This document shows, piece by piece, positions 1 to 11,890 of a stretch of DNA of 64,000 nucleotides. Origin of the DNA: Xiphophorus maculatus (Eukaryota > Chordata > Actinopteri > Cyprinodontiformes > Poeciliidae); NCBI RefSeq assembly GCF_002775205.1, contig NC_036454.1, positions 10,808,882 through 10,872,881 on the forward strand. The letters are read 5' to 3'. Under the pieces are notes generated by a model. That model was not told where the DNA came from. It searched no databases and saw only the letters and a list, made by a program, of their open reading frames with translations. Both the position numbers and the translations under genes were made by a program. Every line of letters begins with the position of its first letter. Position 1 is the stretch's first letter.

Positions 1-689
1 AGGATGATCCTGAAACCATTTATTCGGGACTAGGTGCTGTGGAAACTTAATCTGAGCCCAGTCCATTGGTATGTAACGAACCAATCAAGTGCACGAACAC
101 TTTGGGAATGAAAGCATTAATTATATAACGTTGTAGTTTTGGGCCCCTTTTTGTAAGCACATGAAAGTGGGCAGAGATCCTTGATACTGACAGGGTGGTT
201 TCACCAAGCCTGTAGGGAGAACAATGGATGTTTAACCTCTTGGTTCCTGAAACTTTTCCGATATGGGCCAGCTCAGCTGAAGGAGAACACGTGTCTCACC
301 CTTTACTAGAGTTCAAGGTCAAGGACTACACAGCCACACCAATCATTTAGGGAGGAAAAGACAAGGGGACTGACCCGGTCAACGCAAGATGGAAAGTGTT
401 AGAGACTGCCCCAAGAAATAAGAGCTGATTAAAAGGAAATAACAGGCTCACAGAAATATTTATGTGACCTTGAATTTAAAAATGCAGATGTCAGACAGTT
501 TGCGAGAAATCAATTATCAGTAAATTGATAAATGAAAACAAAACAGATTTTAGTCTTCTGTTAGCAGCTTTAAAATGCATGACAAACTCATTTTATTTTT
601 TTGTCCCACATCAACACATTTAATGTTGCTAAAAAGCCGGTTGTGCCACAATGAATTGATAAAACCCATTAAGAAGCTTAATATCTTAT

Positions 690-825
690 TGAGCTTTGAG
701 AATGTGTTCTCAGTTATGCCATTACCATTATGTTACTTGAAAATGGTCACAAAATAACAATATTACTGTTTATGACAATAACATTGGGGACAATTTATTG
801 TCCAGCAAAATTTGTTAAGGTGCAG
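690..825 (+). repeat. Fragment of hAT-like MITE family (TTATTGTGACAG family)
   Basis: This segment matches the right half of the complete copy at 27879-28297. Shared landmarks are a TTACTTGAAAATGG block, an ACAATTTAT..CCAG block and an AAATTTGTTA end followed by AGGCCT. The left half is missing or too diverged to recognise. Confidence 0.6.
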
Positions 826-2009
826 GCCTACTCCTGCAACGTTCAAAATCTTATAAAAGCAGCAGCTGAATCGAATAACAAGATTTGAACAGCGAGCAAA
901 AGACGTCCAAATCAGAATCCAATTCCCAACTTGAAACTCAGAAAATCCAACTTTCAAGTACAACCAGAACAGACAAGCACTTCAAACCTACCAAACAGCT
1001 TTATAGAGAATCTGAAAAATTTGTTATTCGTGTACTAAAGTCTAATACTGCAAAGTCTGGGAAATAGTGGCATACAAAAAAAAAAGTCAATCCCTTTTGA
1101 GTATTTTACATGTGAAAGTGTTAGCCCTCTGGTGACATAGGAGACATTGCCATTACATGAGTCACCTTTCTGGCCATCACGTAATCTGCCTTGAATCGTA
1201 TGACTATCCTTCTAGTAATTCAGTGAGCACCAGATAAGCTAAAGTGCATTATTTCAGCCTTGGAACAAAGTGGGGAACACACCAACTGACTGACTCACAG
1301 CCCAGGGTAACACCAGTCTAATCATTGGTTTCTAGCCTAAAAACACACCTAATGCAATAATTAATGTGTTTTCTTTTCTAACGGACTTGTGAGCGACCAA
1401 AGTGGGCCACACGAGCGCATTCATGTGCATCAAACACATACACCAACCCCAAAGTGTTGTTCCTCGTCCGGCTCTGTGGGAACCAGCATTAGTCCGGCAG
1501 CAGATTAATTAAACTGTTCCAAAACCGCAGCTGTAATCTCACAAAGACAACACTACAGGACACACACGTAGGAGGCACACTTCAATAAGGCTTTCTTAAT
1601 AATAGCCACTTAATCGGCTGGACTGCCAAACAGCTTACACACCAAAACACAGAGCGATCAGCGGGTCGTGCTTTTGATAGATTGAACTATTGAGAAAAAT
1701 GCCACATCAAACACAGTGAAATTTAAAACCTGTAAGACAAGTTTACAGTTCATTTATTAGTTGATAAAATGCTACAAAATTTCAGAAAAGGTCTAACGAT
1801 CCTAATGGAAATATGTAACTTCTCCACAAGTGGAGTCTAAATAACTTATTAGGAAGACAGATCGAATTTTACGAACTAAAGTCTTGATGAGCCAAAATAA
1901 CAAACCTGGCAATAATTCACAGTAAACAATCCCAGAACTGGTGAGCATTAAGAAACAGCGACTGGTTCATATGTACATCTCCTCAAAGCTGCATGTTGTG
2001 GTTATTAGT

Positions 2010-2043
2010 CATCTGACACCTGATAATAATCAGGTGTCAGATG
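2010..2043. repeat. Perfect 15 bp inverted repeat, 4 nt loop
   Basis: The left arm CATCTGACACCTGAT (2010-2024) and the right arm ATCAGGTGTCAGATG (2029-2043) are exact reverse complements around the loop AATA. Each arm carries an E-box of the CACCTG/CAGGTG type. Function is unknown. Confidence 0.9.
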
Positions 2044-2116
2044 TTTTTAAAATGTTATACCCTCTGCATTTCCTTGACTACATCTCTATTCGTTTTCAAC
2101 ATCATGCTTGTGGTCA

Positions 2117-2143
2117 AAGCACTTCCATAGAGAGGAAGTGCTT
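2117..2143. repeat. Perfect 10 bp inverted repeat, 7 nt loop
   Basis: AAGCACTTCC (2117-2126) pairs exactly with GGAAGTGCTT (2134-2143) around ATAGAGA. It lies 73 bp to the right of another perfect hairpin. The stem is too short for a microRNA precursor. Confidence 0.88.
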
Positions 2144-5100
2144 GGTGGTTTATAAATTTTAACAACCTCAAAGAGGCGTTTCATCCACACAAATTTAATA
2201 CGAAAGACTGAGACTCAAGGCATCCACAGCGTCTTACATGTCAAAAACCAAAACGGCAGAGGTAGTATGTTGATGATTAATTCAACATACAAGTGTCTTA
2301 ATAAGCTCATAGCTGATCAATTATAATTTGATTACATTCTGTAAGAAAAACTGGTTAAAGAGGCTAAATGCAGTGAATGTGAACAAACTCAACTCTACCA
2401 ATTTTATTCTTCTTTTCACATTTTTTGAATCATATTGAGAGAGCTTGACTTTTTGGAGCATTTGGTTTTTGAACTTGTGAAAAAACGTCATTATTGTCGA
2501 CAATTTGAAGACAAGTTTGCTGGACCAAAGAAATTTCCCTTAAAAAATTGAAATGTCATAGTTTTTCCTCATAGTTCTATTATATATTACATTTTAAGAA
2601 CTTTGATAAAAAATAAAAAGCATAAAATAATCTTCAGTTGTAGTTTTTTTTAATAAATCAATTGGTTGAAGATCAAAATCTATTTCCTTGATTAGCCTTT
2701 TCTGTCATGAGATGCTGCTGAAATGTTTCCCCCTCTTCATCAAACATAACCTGTTGTTGGGAGTGCTAATTTTACATTTAGACATTTAATAATTATCAAA
2801 TTAGATAGTATTTTATATTTTGTGCGACTCAAAACTACTACATCCATCTTTACTTACTTATCTGCAGAGGTTTTTTTTAACCCTCGTAAGTTTCTCAGTT
2901 TGTACAACAATATTTTTATTTACTGATTTCTGTCCTTTATTGAGGTCTGGCCAACAAATTATTGATGTAGTTCAATTTTTTGGTTGATTTTAAAGTAATG
3001 AGCAATATGTTTATTACAAAACATGGTGAGTGAGCAGTTATCTGTACAACCAAAAATTTTTATTTAAAAATGCAATTATAGGAGATGTGAGTTATAATAT
3101 TAAAAAAACAAGAATAAAAGCAAAACTGTGAAGGTTACTATAATTAATTTTCTAAGTTAAAATGGTTCATTTAGATGTGAAGACTAGTGTCTTATGCGTT
3201 TGCGAATTATTGTTTTTTTATTCAGTTTTTCTCCGCTGTGTAACAAGATTATTCAAAACCTCTAACACAATAACGCTGGCCCACTTTGTCTGTCAATATG
3301 AGTCATGTTTTGTTGTTGCATTCACACCTCTCAGGAAAACAGGACGAAACATCCTCTGGTAGTTTTGTAGATGGGTGCATTGGTGCTTGAGTGGGAGATA
3401 AAGTCACAGGAAAGGAGAAAGGTCAGAGACTGGTCAGGGATCAGGGTTCAGAGACGCTATTCGCCGGCAGGATACGTTCCTTTGATATCAAATTTATTTG
3501 TCCAGCTAAGTTGTTTTCTGTAGTAGGAGGCAGCTGTGGACATTAGATTACAGCTCCTAGAGTCAGTCCTTGTGCTTGAAGCGCTAAACATTCAGTAAGA
3601 ATGGAAGTGAATTACGCAGGCTGTCAGTGGGCCAAAAACACAAGCAAAGATGAATGATAATTCTTCAATAGTGGCCTGCTGCCACATCTAAGCAACATAT
3701 TACAAATATTTAATGGTTTCCCACTCTTATTGTCAAGTTGTCTGAAAGTGAAATTAATTATTGTGCCACACAATAAATAATAATCAAATAAAAGAAGAAG
3801 TTTTAGAATATGCCACAAGTGGGCTTAATATTAATTTTTTCGCACAAATGAGTGAAACCAGCCTATTTTACGTCAGACCTGTCAGAAGCATTAGGTTTTT
3901 TTATGATTAAGAAATGCATCAAATATAAGGACTACCAGGCTGTGTTTTTGTCCGTTATTGGACAAGCTGGAATAGAAAATGTTGGCAAGTTTTGAGAAAT
4001 CGCACAGTTAAGGAAATGGTCTACTACCTCTATAGGAAATACATACAAGGGCTATTGTTGATAGTACTGAATATACTAGTTTTGGTTAATGCAAATATGA
4101 AGAAATAAACTGTCATTCATAAAATTTCTTGGATGTGCAGCTTTCCTCTTCATCAAAAAAGACAGACATTTTCAAAGTTCTTATTTCCATAAACTCACGT
4201 CTCATTGTTGACTCAGTATTTATTTCTTCATTATTACTATTGTTTTATTTTATTTAATTCATCTTAAAAACAGTTTTGATTGGATTCCTGTCCAACCCTT
4301 ATAAGTAGTACTAAAATAAACATATTACTGCATATTATACTTATTTTGCATAATTTTTAGTGCTACCTTTATTTGGAAAATCCAGTTTAATTGCATGCGG
4401 TTTCCATGGAGAAAATTTCACTTTCCAATTGTAGAATAATATACAGTTTTGGCAGAAAACACAGCCAATAAGGTTCCCACTCTTTTCTGGTGTCGCTACT
4501 TTTGGTTCTGATATACATAACCATCATTCGACCACAATAGAAAGGCTTCCTGAGGTTCTGTGTAGTTAAAAAAATGTTTAACCATCCAACCTTTCACTAC
4601 AAATTTGAACCTTTTAAGTTTGAATATTTAATAAGAAACCACTACAGTGCTATATAAACAGGTAGCTAAAATAAAATAACTCTGATTAGGAACACATTGC
4701 ACTTTGAGATGTACAACAATTATTGAGTTATAGTCTGTCTTGTAAATCAGATATGTAGTAACTTTAGTTTACTGTGTTTTTGGTGATCCTGAAAGAGACA
4801 TTTCTATAACTTTGATCTGTTTTAATAATTATTTAAATTTACTAGGAATGATCTGTTGTTAAGACACTTCCATTTTCAATATATTCAGAAAGAAGGGAAA
4901 GGTTTGTATTTATGGTAAAAGAGAACCATAAAAATAACTGGTATGGTCAAATGGAAGCATCACAAAATCACTTATTTCAAGCTGGCCTTAAAATCTTTAA
5001 CTGCTGCATCTTTATTTTTTTAAGAGTAACCTCTTTGATTGTTCATGGTAGTTTGTCAGGAAATGCTTAAGTCTCAGCCTTCCCTGTATATACGAAGAAT

Positions 5101-5677
5101 AAATATTCAATCTAATCTAATCTATTTATAGTAGACATTTAAAATTGAATCCAACTAATTTTTAATAAACGTTGAAAAACAAGACAATAAGTGAGTTCAA
5201 ATCCCTCAAAAACGTATAATTTTTTTCTTTTAGACAAAAAAGAATAAGAATGTGTTTGGACAAGTGTAAAGTGATGAAGGGAAAAATAAAATCTCAAAAA
5301 GTCTTATGGCCTCTGAGTTTGTAACATTGATGTCCACCACACCCAGTTTGTCAGACATTAAGTTTACAAAATACCAACTGGGACAAGGTCACTGTTGTTT
5401 TGACCTACACCCCAAGTTAAATCCAACATAACATATAATAACCTTACTCTCTCCTGCTTTAACGCTATATTTTATAAACAGATTTTAGGCGTAAAACAGA
5501 AAGGAACCTGGCCTAACGTTACATGCCAAACTTTAGCATGCAACAGTTGTTACCGCGACCGGTGTCGTGTTCCCAACTCGGCTTTCACAGACTCTCCAGC
5601 GAGCTCTTTTCCACAAACTCCAAATAAACTCAAGTTTTCGGATCAAACTTACTTTTAACGGGCGCGCCGCGTCTTAC

Positions 5678-5905
5678 CTGCACGGTATTCTGAGGTATAG
5701 TTAATCAACGGGAGCCTTTACGCTGTTGCTACTTTCCCAGCCCAGGAAGGGGAACCCGGAAACTGCTTCCCTAAGTCCGCCCTCCTCCAACCAACAAGCT
5801 GCTGGTCAACGGCTGTCCCGTGGGGTAACTGCCGCCATTACGGCTCAGCAGAGTGGGTGGCTGAGCCATTCACGTTCTGACACATTAGACCCAATATGGC
5901 GGACA
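5678..5905 (-). promoter_or_regulatory. Putative TATA-less promoter and first exon of an unidentified minus-strand gene
   Basis: This is a GC-richer island in AT-rich flanks. On the minus strand GTGCAG is followed by GTAAGA, a strong splice donor, so an exon would end at 5678. A second donor-like GTAAGT lies at about 5652. Two YY1-type elements, GCCGCCAT near 5831 and AATATGGCGG near 5893, sit where the start site would be, as is common in TATA-less housekeeping promoters. Minus-strand frames inside the exon all stop before the donor, including a 33-codon frame that starts near 5870. The exon is therefore probably untranslated. I cannot name the gene; the next exon must lie further left, possibly outside the window. 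Confidence 0.45.
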
Positions 5906-6025
5906 CAGAACTTTAGTCACTGTAATCGTCTGTTTTTCAACGTCTCTAACTGTTAAAGCCATTTCTGATTAGTTGTAGGTAGCGTCCAAATTGTCACAGT
6001 AAAAAACATGTTTTATCATGGAAAA

Positions 6026-6240
6026 TAATGATAAAACATTATCATTATTTGATAATAATGTTATTATTATTAACATTACTAATAATAATAATAATGTTGT
6101 TGTTATTATTATTGTTATAACATTATTATATGTTATAATATAATAACATATTATAATAATTATATGTTATTATATAACAATATAATAACATATAATAATG
6201 CTATATATCATTATATAATATATTGAAATTAAAATTGGGC
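6026..6240. repeat. AT-rich low-complexity ATT/TAA tract with local palindromes
   Basis: About 200 bp is composed almost entirely of ATT, AAT, TTATA and TATAATA units, with several self-complementary stretches. It would melt and fold easily, and may be a degenerate microsatellite. Confidence 0.8.
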
Positions 6241-6244
6241 ATGT

Positions 6245-6425
6245 AGAGCAACACAATATGGAAGCCCGTTTCCGCCACTCTAATAAAATAATTCTCATTA
6301 CGAGATAGTTATCACTTTATACTGGGATAGGATAGCATTATAATGTGATATAATGAGGTAGTAATCTCATTATGTCGAGATACTATGTCATTATTATGAG
6401 TTTTTTTTAGTCCCAGTGGCAGAAT
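6245..6425. repeat. Short inverted-repeat element with CTCATTA/GAGATA core
   Basis: The left edge carries TTCCGCCACTCTAATAAAA and the right edge TTTTTAGTCCCAGTGGCAGA, which are roughly inverted. The interior contains repeated ATTACGAGATA and TATGTCGAGATA-like units. This is the structure of a small foldback MITE, but no family name can be assigned from the sequence alone. Confidence 0.45.
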
Positions 6426-6678
6426 CAGATTTCTACAAAAAAAAATTGCAAACACTTTTTACACTATTTCTACCATCTTTGTTGATCCCAGCATGTTTCC
6501 ATGATTTGTTTCTTTAGATTTTAAGATTCTTTTTAAAAAGTATTAGCATTCCTTTTCAGAAGGCTAGAATAACCTCCCACTGTTAAACACTCAAGTAGAC
6601 ATCAGAAACATCAGTAAAGGAGTATTGATGGTTCCTATTGATGGTTTATGTCAGGATTGTTGGGGATTTTTTTAGAAA

Positions 6679-6724
6679 TTGGTTGGTTGGTTGGTTGGTT
6701 GGTTGGTTGGTTGGTTGGCTGGTT
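6679..6724 (+). repeat. (GGTT)n microsatellite
   Basis: About eleven GGTT units are present, with one GGCT interruption near the right end. The regular GG tracts separated by TT could form a two-tetrad G-quadruplex on the plus strand. Confidence 0.95.
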
Positions 6725-7516
6725 AGTGTATGTTGAGTGCATATTTGTAGTACTTCTTGAAAAACTGTGTCACTGTTGTATCATAACAGTGTATTTAGTA
6801 CATATCACCTTAAGACGTGTTTATTCATTTGCTTTTTTATAATGAATTTGAATAAGCTTTAAACCATGAGACACATTTATTTATTTAATTTGTTTCTTAC
6901 ACAAAGTAACGAGTAAATAAAGAATCTAACTTTTTCTTTACCAGTTCATGTAATGCACTGAACTTGCCTGCACAGTAAATAGTTTAAATCACTGGAATGT
7001 ATTTGATTTAATAAAATGAGTACAAAAATAGTTTGAATCTGTGACTGGACTGACTTTAGAATCTGTTTATCGGCTAAGATTGTGATCATAAACAAAGAAT
7101 TTGACTTCAGTTTCATGCATTTACAGCTCACATAAATATACAAACTTTAGATTTAAGTAAAGGATGGGGATTACTCCAATTTATTTACATGTATTTATGC
7201 TTTGCTATAGCTGACAGCCTTCCCAGATCAGCTGTTTCTGTTTATTACATTTCAGCTGTTCTCTTCAATTGACCTCAAGTTCTTTCCAGTAGTAAAATTC
7301 AGCTTAAAATTTAAAATGTACACATTTAGTTATTCTTTTTGTGCAAACAGAATTTAAATCACTGAACCTTGTATCAAACCAGATGTGAAAATTGTCTTGC
7401 TCCGGCATGTGTGGCACAGACATATTAAGCCTCCATGTCTGAAAAATCAATAATCCACTGTTTCAAAGCTGCTTAAAAAACAGCTAAAACTTCCCCACAG
7501 CCAGGCTCCCCCTCTT

Positions 7517-7912
7517 CTTATAAGCCCTTCGCCCCCCTATTCACTGGAAATAACAGTTCAAACGCACAATGCGCTCTGGACCGCTCTATTCAGTCGCTCA
7601 ACTTCCCCTCATTTTCATTGGTCCCCAGAGGATGCGGCCGCAGCGGATTGGAGGAAAGTTTCTGGTTGGGTTTTCACACCCCCACCTCGCAGATATCCGT
7701 GGTCCGGTGCTTCTGTGTTTCCAGTTGTTTTCACATCCACTCACTAACAAAGAGACTCTTCGCAGCTGCTGTATATCTCTATGCGAATGTAGAGACTGCT
7801 GCGCAACTAACGCGTAAAGCTACACAGGAGTGGAATCGCTCAGAGCTTGCTGGAGAAATACGGAGAATTTGATCAACTTTAGAAAGGACAGACAGAAGAA
7901 AGAAGAGTGAAA
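7517..7912 (+). promoter_or_regulatory. cldn5: cldn5 proximal promoter and 5'UTR
   Basis: A TTATAAG box at 7518-7524 lies about 390 bp before the start codon, with pyrimidine-rich sequence around it. An inverted CCAAT box (ATTGG) is at about 7617. The leader has several ATGs in other frames upstream of the coding start. The transcription start, probably about 7545-7555, is inferred from the TATA-like box. Confidence 0.5.
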
Positions 7913-8560
7913 ATGGTGTCGGCCGGACTGGAGATCTTGGGTCTTTCTTTGTGCGTAATTGGCTCGCTCCTGGTCATGGTTGCGTGCGGGCTTCCCATGT
8001 GGAAGGTGACGGCGTTCATCGAGGCCAACATCGTGGTGGCGCAGACGATGTGGGACGGCCTGTGGATGTCCTGCGTGGTGCAGAGCACCGGCCAGATGCA
8101 GTGCAAGGTGCACGACTCCGTCCTCGCTCTGAGCCACGACTTGCAGGCGGCCAGAGCGCTCACCATCATCTCCTCCGTGATGGGAGTGCTGGGTCTCATG
8201 GTGGTGATCGCGGGGGCGCAGTGCACCAACTGCATCCGCACAGAGTACGTGAAAGCCCGGGTGGTGAACGCCGGTGGGATCATCTACATCATCAGCGGCC
8301 TGTTTGTGCTGGTTCCTCTTTGCTGGATGGCCAACAACATCATATCGGACTTCTACAATCCGCAGGTGCCTGCATCCAAGAAGAGGGAAATCGGCGCTGC
8401 GCTCTACATCGGCTGGGCGGCCGCGGCGCTGCTGCTGATCGGGGGGACGCTTCTTTGCTGCTCCTGTCCCTCCAGTGGAAACTCTGGATACTCTGTAAAA
8501 TATGCGCCGACCAAGAGAGCCTCGCAGAACGGGGACTACGACAAGAGGAATTATGTGTAG
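7913..8560 (+). CDS. cldn5: Claudin-5, tight-junction membrane protein
   Basis: This is an intact single-exon gene of 215 codons, close to the 218 residues of human claudin-5. Claudins are four-pass membrane proteins that polymerise into tight-junction strands; claudin-5 seals paracellular flux between endothelial cells, notably in the blood-brain barrier. Transmembrane segments are at about residues 8-27, 82-102, 117-137 and 161-183. The first loop holds the signature W30, G49-L50-W51, C54 and C64, with Arg81 after it. The C-terminus DYDKRNYV ends in the PDZ-binding Tyr-Val expected for claudin-5. The ATG at 7913 is chosen because it has A at -3 and G at +4 and gives the family N-terminus MVSAGLEILG. 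The frame is open two codons further upstream but without an ATG. Teleosts have a and b copies, and I cannot say which this is. Confidence 0.95.
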   Translation: MVSAGLEILGLSLCVIGSLLVMVACGLPMWKVTAFIEANIVVAQTMWDGLWMSCVVQSTGQMQCKVHDSVLALSHDLQAARALTIISSVMGVLGLMVVIAGAQCTNCIRTEYVKARVVNAGGIIYIISGLFVLVPLCWMANNIISDFYNPQVPASKKREIGAALYIGWAAAALLLIGGTLLCCSCPSSGNSGYSVKYAPTKRASQNGDYDKRNYV

Positions 8561-9145
8561 CTGCCTGCATGGCGCGGAGCAGACGGTGCGTAAAAGTGAC
8601 TTGCAGCTTTGAAAAAACTGTTTTTTACGGACCTTGTTTTTGCACCTCCAACTTTTTTTTATGTATAAATTTGAACTTTGAAATCAGCGGAAGCCTCTCT
8701 GGTCCTTCAATATTCTCGGGCCGTATTTTTACACGCTTTTGTGTCTACTGGAGATTTATTTTAAAAGACTATCGACAATATACGGAGCCCCTACCGGAAC
8801 ATTGATGGAAAAAAATAAATAAATAAACGTTTTGGTTTTTTTCTTCAATGTCCCTTTAGGAGCTCCATAACTGTAAGAAGTAGCACACGACAAAAAGGAG
8901 TACCTTTCTGAGGTATCTGCTTTTGTAAATGGTTAAAATTATTAGATTTGGATTTATTTGCTATTTTCTCTTGTTTGATTAAGTCTCTGCACCGAAAATG
9001 TAACTTGTTCTTTGTCCTCAATGTGCATTGTCAGCACAAAGTTGTACAGTAGAATGGCTGCACACTCTCACAGTGAAAAACTGTTTTCTTTGGCGGCAGT
9101 AGCATTTTGTCACCAGAAACCAGCAATAGGAACAAAAATAAACCG
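8561..9145 (+). terminator. cldn5: cldn5 3'UTR with two poly(A) signals
   Basis: An AATAAA cluster at about 8814-8827 gives a short 3'UTR. Another AATAAA at 9137-9142 could give a longer one. The choice between them needs transcript data. Confidence 0.6.
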
Positions 9146-9349
9146 GTGATTTGACTTTAGTTTTAAAATACAAGATATAAAATTGTAATACAAGCTTTTT
9201 TTTTTCCTTTTAATGGTTCAGAAATGACAAATGATTTAGATTTGGTTTGAATTTTTTAGCAGATCTTAAATGTTAAAAACCACAGGTAAAAAGAAAACTG
9301 AGCCCTTTTATCTCATTTCTACACTGGCTAAAGACGATCCTTCACCCCG

Positions 9350-9357
9350 TGACGTCA
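9350..9357. promoter_or_regulatory. Palindromic CRE (TGACGTCA)
   Basis: This is the full 8 bp CREB/ATF consensus, about 200 bp downstream of the distal cldn5 poly(A) signal. Use in vivo is unknown. Confidence 0.4.
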
Positions 9358-11100
9358 CTATTTGTATGGAGTACTAGAGGGGTGATTATTTTCAACAGGT
9401 GCTAAGGCAATAAAAAAAATGTCAACAATTTAAATCAATTACATACCCTACTACAAATTCAACCAGATATGTTTATCAAATATGTTTTGTGATGAAAAAA
9501 CAAACAACTCAGTGTCCAGCAGAAGAAACAGCGCCCCCTACAGTCACAGTATACAGTAATCGCAGAATTTATTTGAAACATCAGTGTAACTTTTCCATTA
9601 TTTTCCTTGCAAAGGATTTTGTTTTTAATATTTTAAACATGAAAAGAAAATCAAACCATCTATCTTTGATCACAACAAGAACAAATCAACTGCATTTTTA
9701 AATTCTTTACCGTGACATTAAAATCAAATAACCACTTGCTGTTTTGTTTTCGGTTAATGTTTCATCACTGTTTTGTAATTAGAACATCAATGAGCAAAAT
9801 ATGAATGCACCATGATCCAAGATCGACGACTTGGAAACAGCGTCCAATAAGGAAAAAGACTTAAGAAGAAAATCTCACATGTTAAAGTCCTTTTGAACCG
9901 TAGAATGTTATTTTTGTGTCGGGGAATCATGTGGAAATCCATTCTTTGTCTTCTCTGAGCACCTGCTAAGTTTTTCACATTATCAAAGCATCTTTTCCTC
10001 ACATAACTTCCAGGTTTTTGTTACTGTTTTTGGCGTCTGATGTTATGTTTAATTTTTCATGTGTATGAAGATGCAATACGGTTTCATTTTATTATGATTA
10101 AACAGAATATATTGTCTGAAATCTTTAGTTTTAGAGTGTGTTATTAAAAACAAACCACAGCAGAGATGTGGTGAAGGGGAGGGAACCTCCTGGGCTTGGT
10201 CATGCTGTTCCCACCGCCCATCCATAAAACAACCCCCACGACGGGAGAAAGTATTTTGGTTATCCAAAGAAATCCAGATGACAATGCCCATTCAGCCAGA
10301 GTGGGGCTCTGCTGTTCAGCTCACAATGCCCCCCCTCCCCTGCCGCCTCCCAACGACCCCCAGTTTGAGACCACCACCGCCCCTCCTCAGGCCAGTCAGT
10401 GAAAGGCTTCAGCATTCATCCACCAGCCATCAGTCTAATCTCAATCCCACAGAATAAGACACAATCTCTGGGGCTGGATTTACAAATCCAATTCACTACA
10501 GAAAGAAAAAATGTTATTAATTCAAATTACAGTACATTAATACGAAAATATCAGTGGGTATGAACTGTCATATTAACTGACTATTACTTCATCATTTTCA
10601 AGTATTTGAATTAGGCTGAAATGATTAATTGGATAAGTTGTGATTTAACTGATTATTGAAATTATTTTCAACTAATTTAGTAATTAATCATTAACTGACT
10701 CAAAAAAGGACATTTACTGGAAAAAAACATAGCAGCAATTAAACCAAAACTGTAAAACAACAACAACAACAACAAAAAAACAGTTTTGCATTTAATACAG
10801 AAACATGTCTGTATGTAAATATGTTTTTTCCAAAACTCATCAAATGTTATAGTTTTAGCTTCACCTGGTTCAGATTTACTATAGGAATGTTATGCTATTA
10901 CATTACAGGCAATAAAATGTTTGCTGTCTTTGTTTTATTTTTAATTAATTAAATAGTTTATTAGCATCTTCTAATGCCTTTCTAAAAACACAAAGCTTAA
11001 ACTAAAATGCTGTGGAATATAACATTTCTTTTATCCAACTATCAGAATAATTGATAGATTAGTCAATTACTAAATAATCATTAGTTGCAGTCCTAACTTG

Positions 11101-11146
<46 letters not shown>
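11101..11146 (+). repeat. (AATC)n microsatellite
   Basis: Uninterrupted tetranucleotide array of about eleven units. Confidence 0.97.
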
Positions 11147-11361
11147 GTGTATTTATAATGTACATTTCAGCAACAAGGCATATTATTTATATTTAAAAAA
11201 ATTCCCACAAAGTAAAACAACTCACCTGAAATTGGATTGTGAGTTTTATATAAAGCAAAATGTTTTTAAAACATTAAAAACAACGTTTTGCAATGTTTCT
11301 TTCCTTTTTGTTAAAAAAAACAAAGAGAAAAAAGAAAAGCCTCTAATACAGCACAGAGTTC

Positions 11362-11890
11362 AGTAGTAACTAGTTACATTTACTCAATTACATTTACTTG
11401 AATGACGTTTTTGAAAAACATGTACTTTTAGGAGTATTTTTACTAGGCTGTACTTTTTATTTTTACTTGAGTAATTTTATTATGAAGTATCTCTCTGGAT
11501 TTTCTGCCCACTGAATGAAAAACAAACATGTTTTAATCAAAAATCCGCCAGACGCAGACACACGCCTGCAGTTTCTGTTAAAGTTTTTTAGTGAAGAAAC
11601 ATATTTGGGGAAAAAAATATAGTGTTATTTTTTTGTTACTCATATGAATTATTGTCATTCTGATCCTTAAAATATAAAAATTTCCCCTTAACTTTATATT
11701 TTAGTTCATATGATTGTGTAATTTTAAAATATTAAATGACTGATAATTTGATCAGTTAGTACTTGAGTAAATTTTTTAACCAAATACTTTGTTACGCTTA
11801 CTTGAGTAAAAATATGTTGAAGTAGTGCTACTCTTACTAGATTATAATTTCTTTGTCTTCTGCTGGCCTCCTCTAACAGGTTCTGGATTG
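11362..11890 (+). repeat. Dispersed repeat, GTAACTAGTTACATTTACT family
   Basis: It opens with TAGTAACTAGTTACATTTAC and continues with CTTGAGTA and GAGTATTTTTACT motifs. It ends with GAAGTAGTGCTACTCTTAC. A reversed copy lies at 18640-18866 and a short one at 59985-60090, so this is a multicopy element. It has no coding capacity. Confidence 0.65.

Larger units (their letters stand above)
1..5677. other. Gene-poor left flank with repeats and hairpins
   Basis: I see no exon that I can support in this stretch. Open frames are short, AT-rich and without recognisable domains. It contains a fragment of a hAT-like repeat (about 690-825) and two perfect hairpins (2010-2043 and 2117-2143). Around 5095-5120 a motif of repeated TCTAA units looks like the tail of an old retroposon. 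If the minus-strand promoter near 5.8 kb is real, most of this is the first intron of that gene. Confidence 0.5.

Noticed and set aside
2117-2143. A microRNA precursor
   Set aside because: The stem is 10 bp with a 7 nt loop and does not extend into flanking pairing, far below precursor size.
5726-5956. A 76-codon plus-strand protein in the 5.8 kb island
   Set aside because: It has no domain or splice context. The strand with a good donor is the opposite one.
7907-7912. Extending the claudin frame to a GTG start
   Set aside because: Vertebrate claudins start at ATG, and the ATG at 7913 has an excellent context and gives the family N-terminus.
7951-8805. A 284-codon plus-strand open frame overlapping cldn5
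   Set aside because: It is the +1-type shadow of the claudin frame. It is Arg/His/Gly-rich with no domain and depends on the GC-rich claudin codons.
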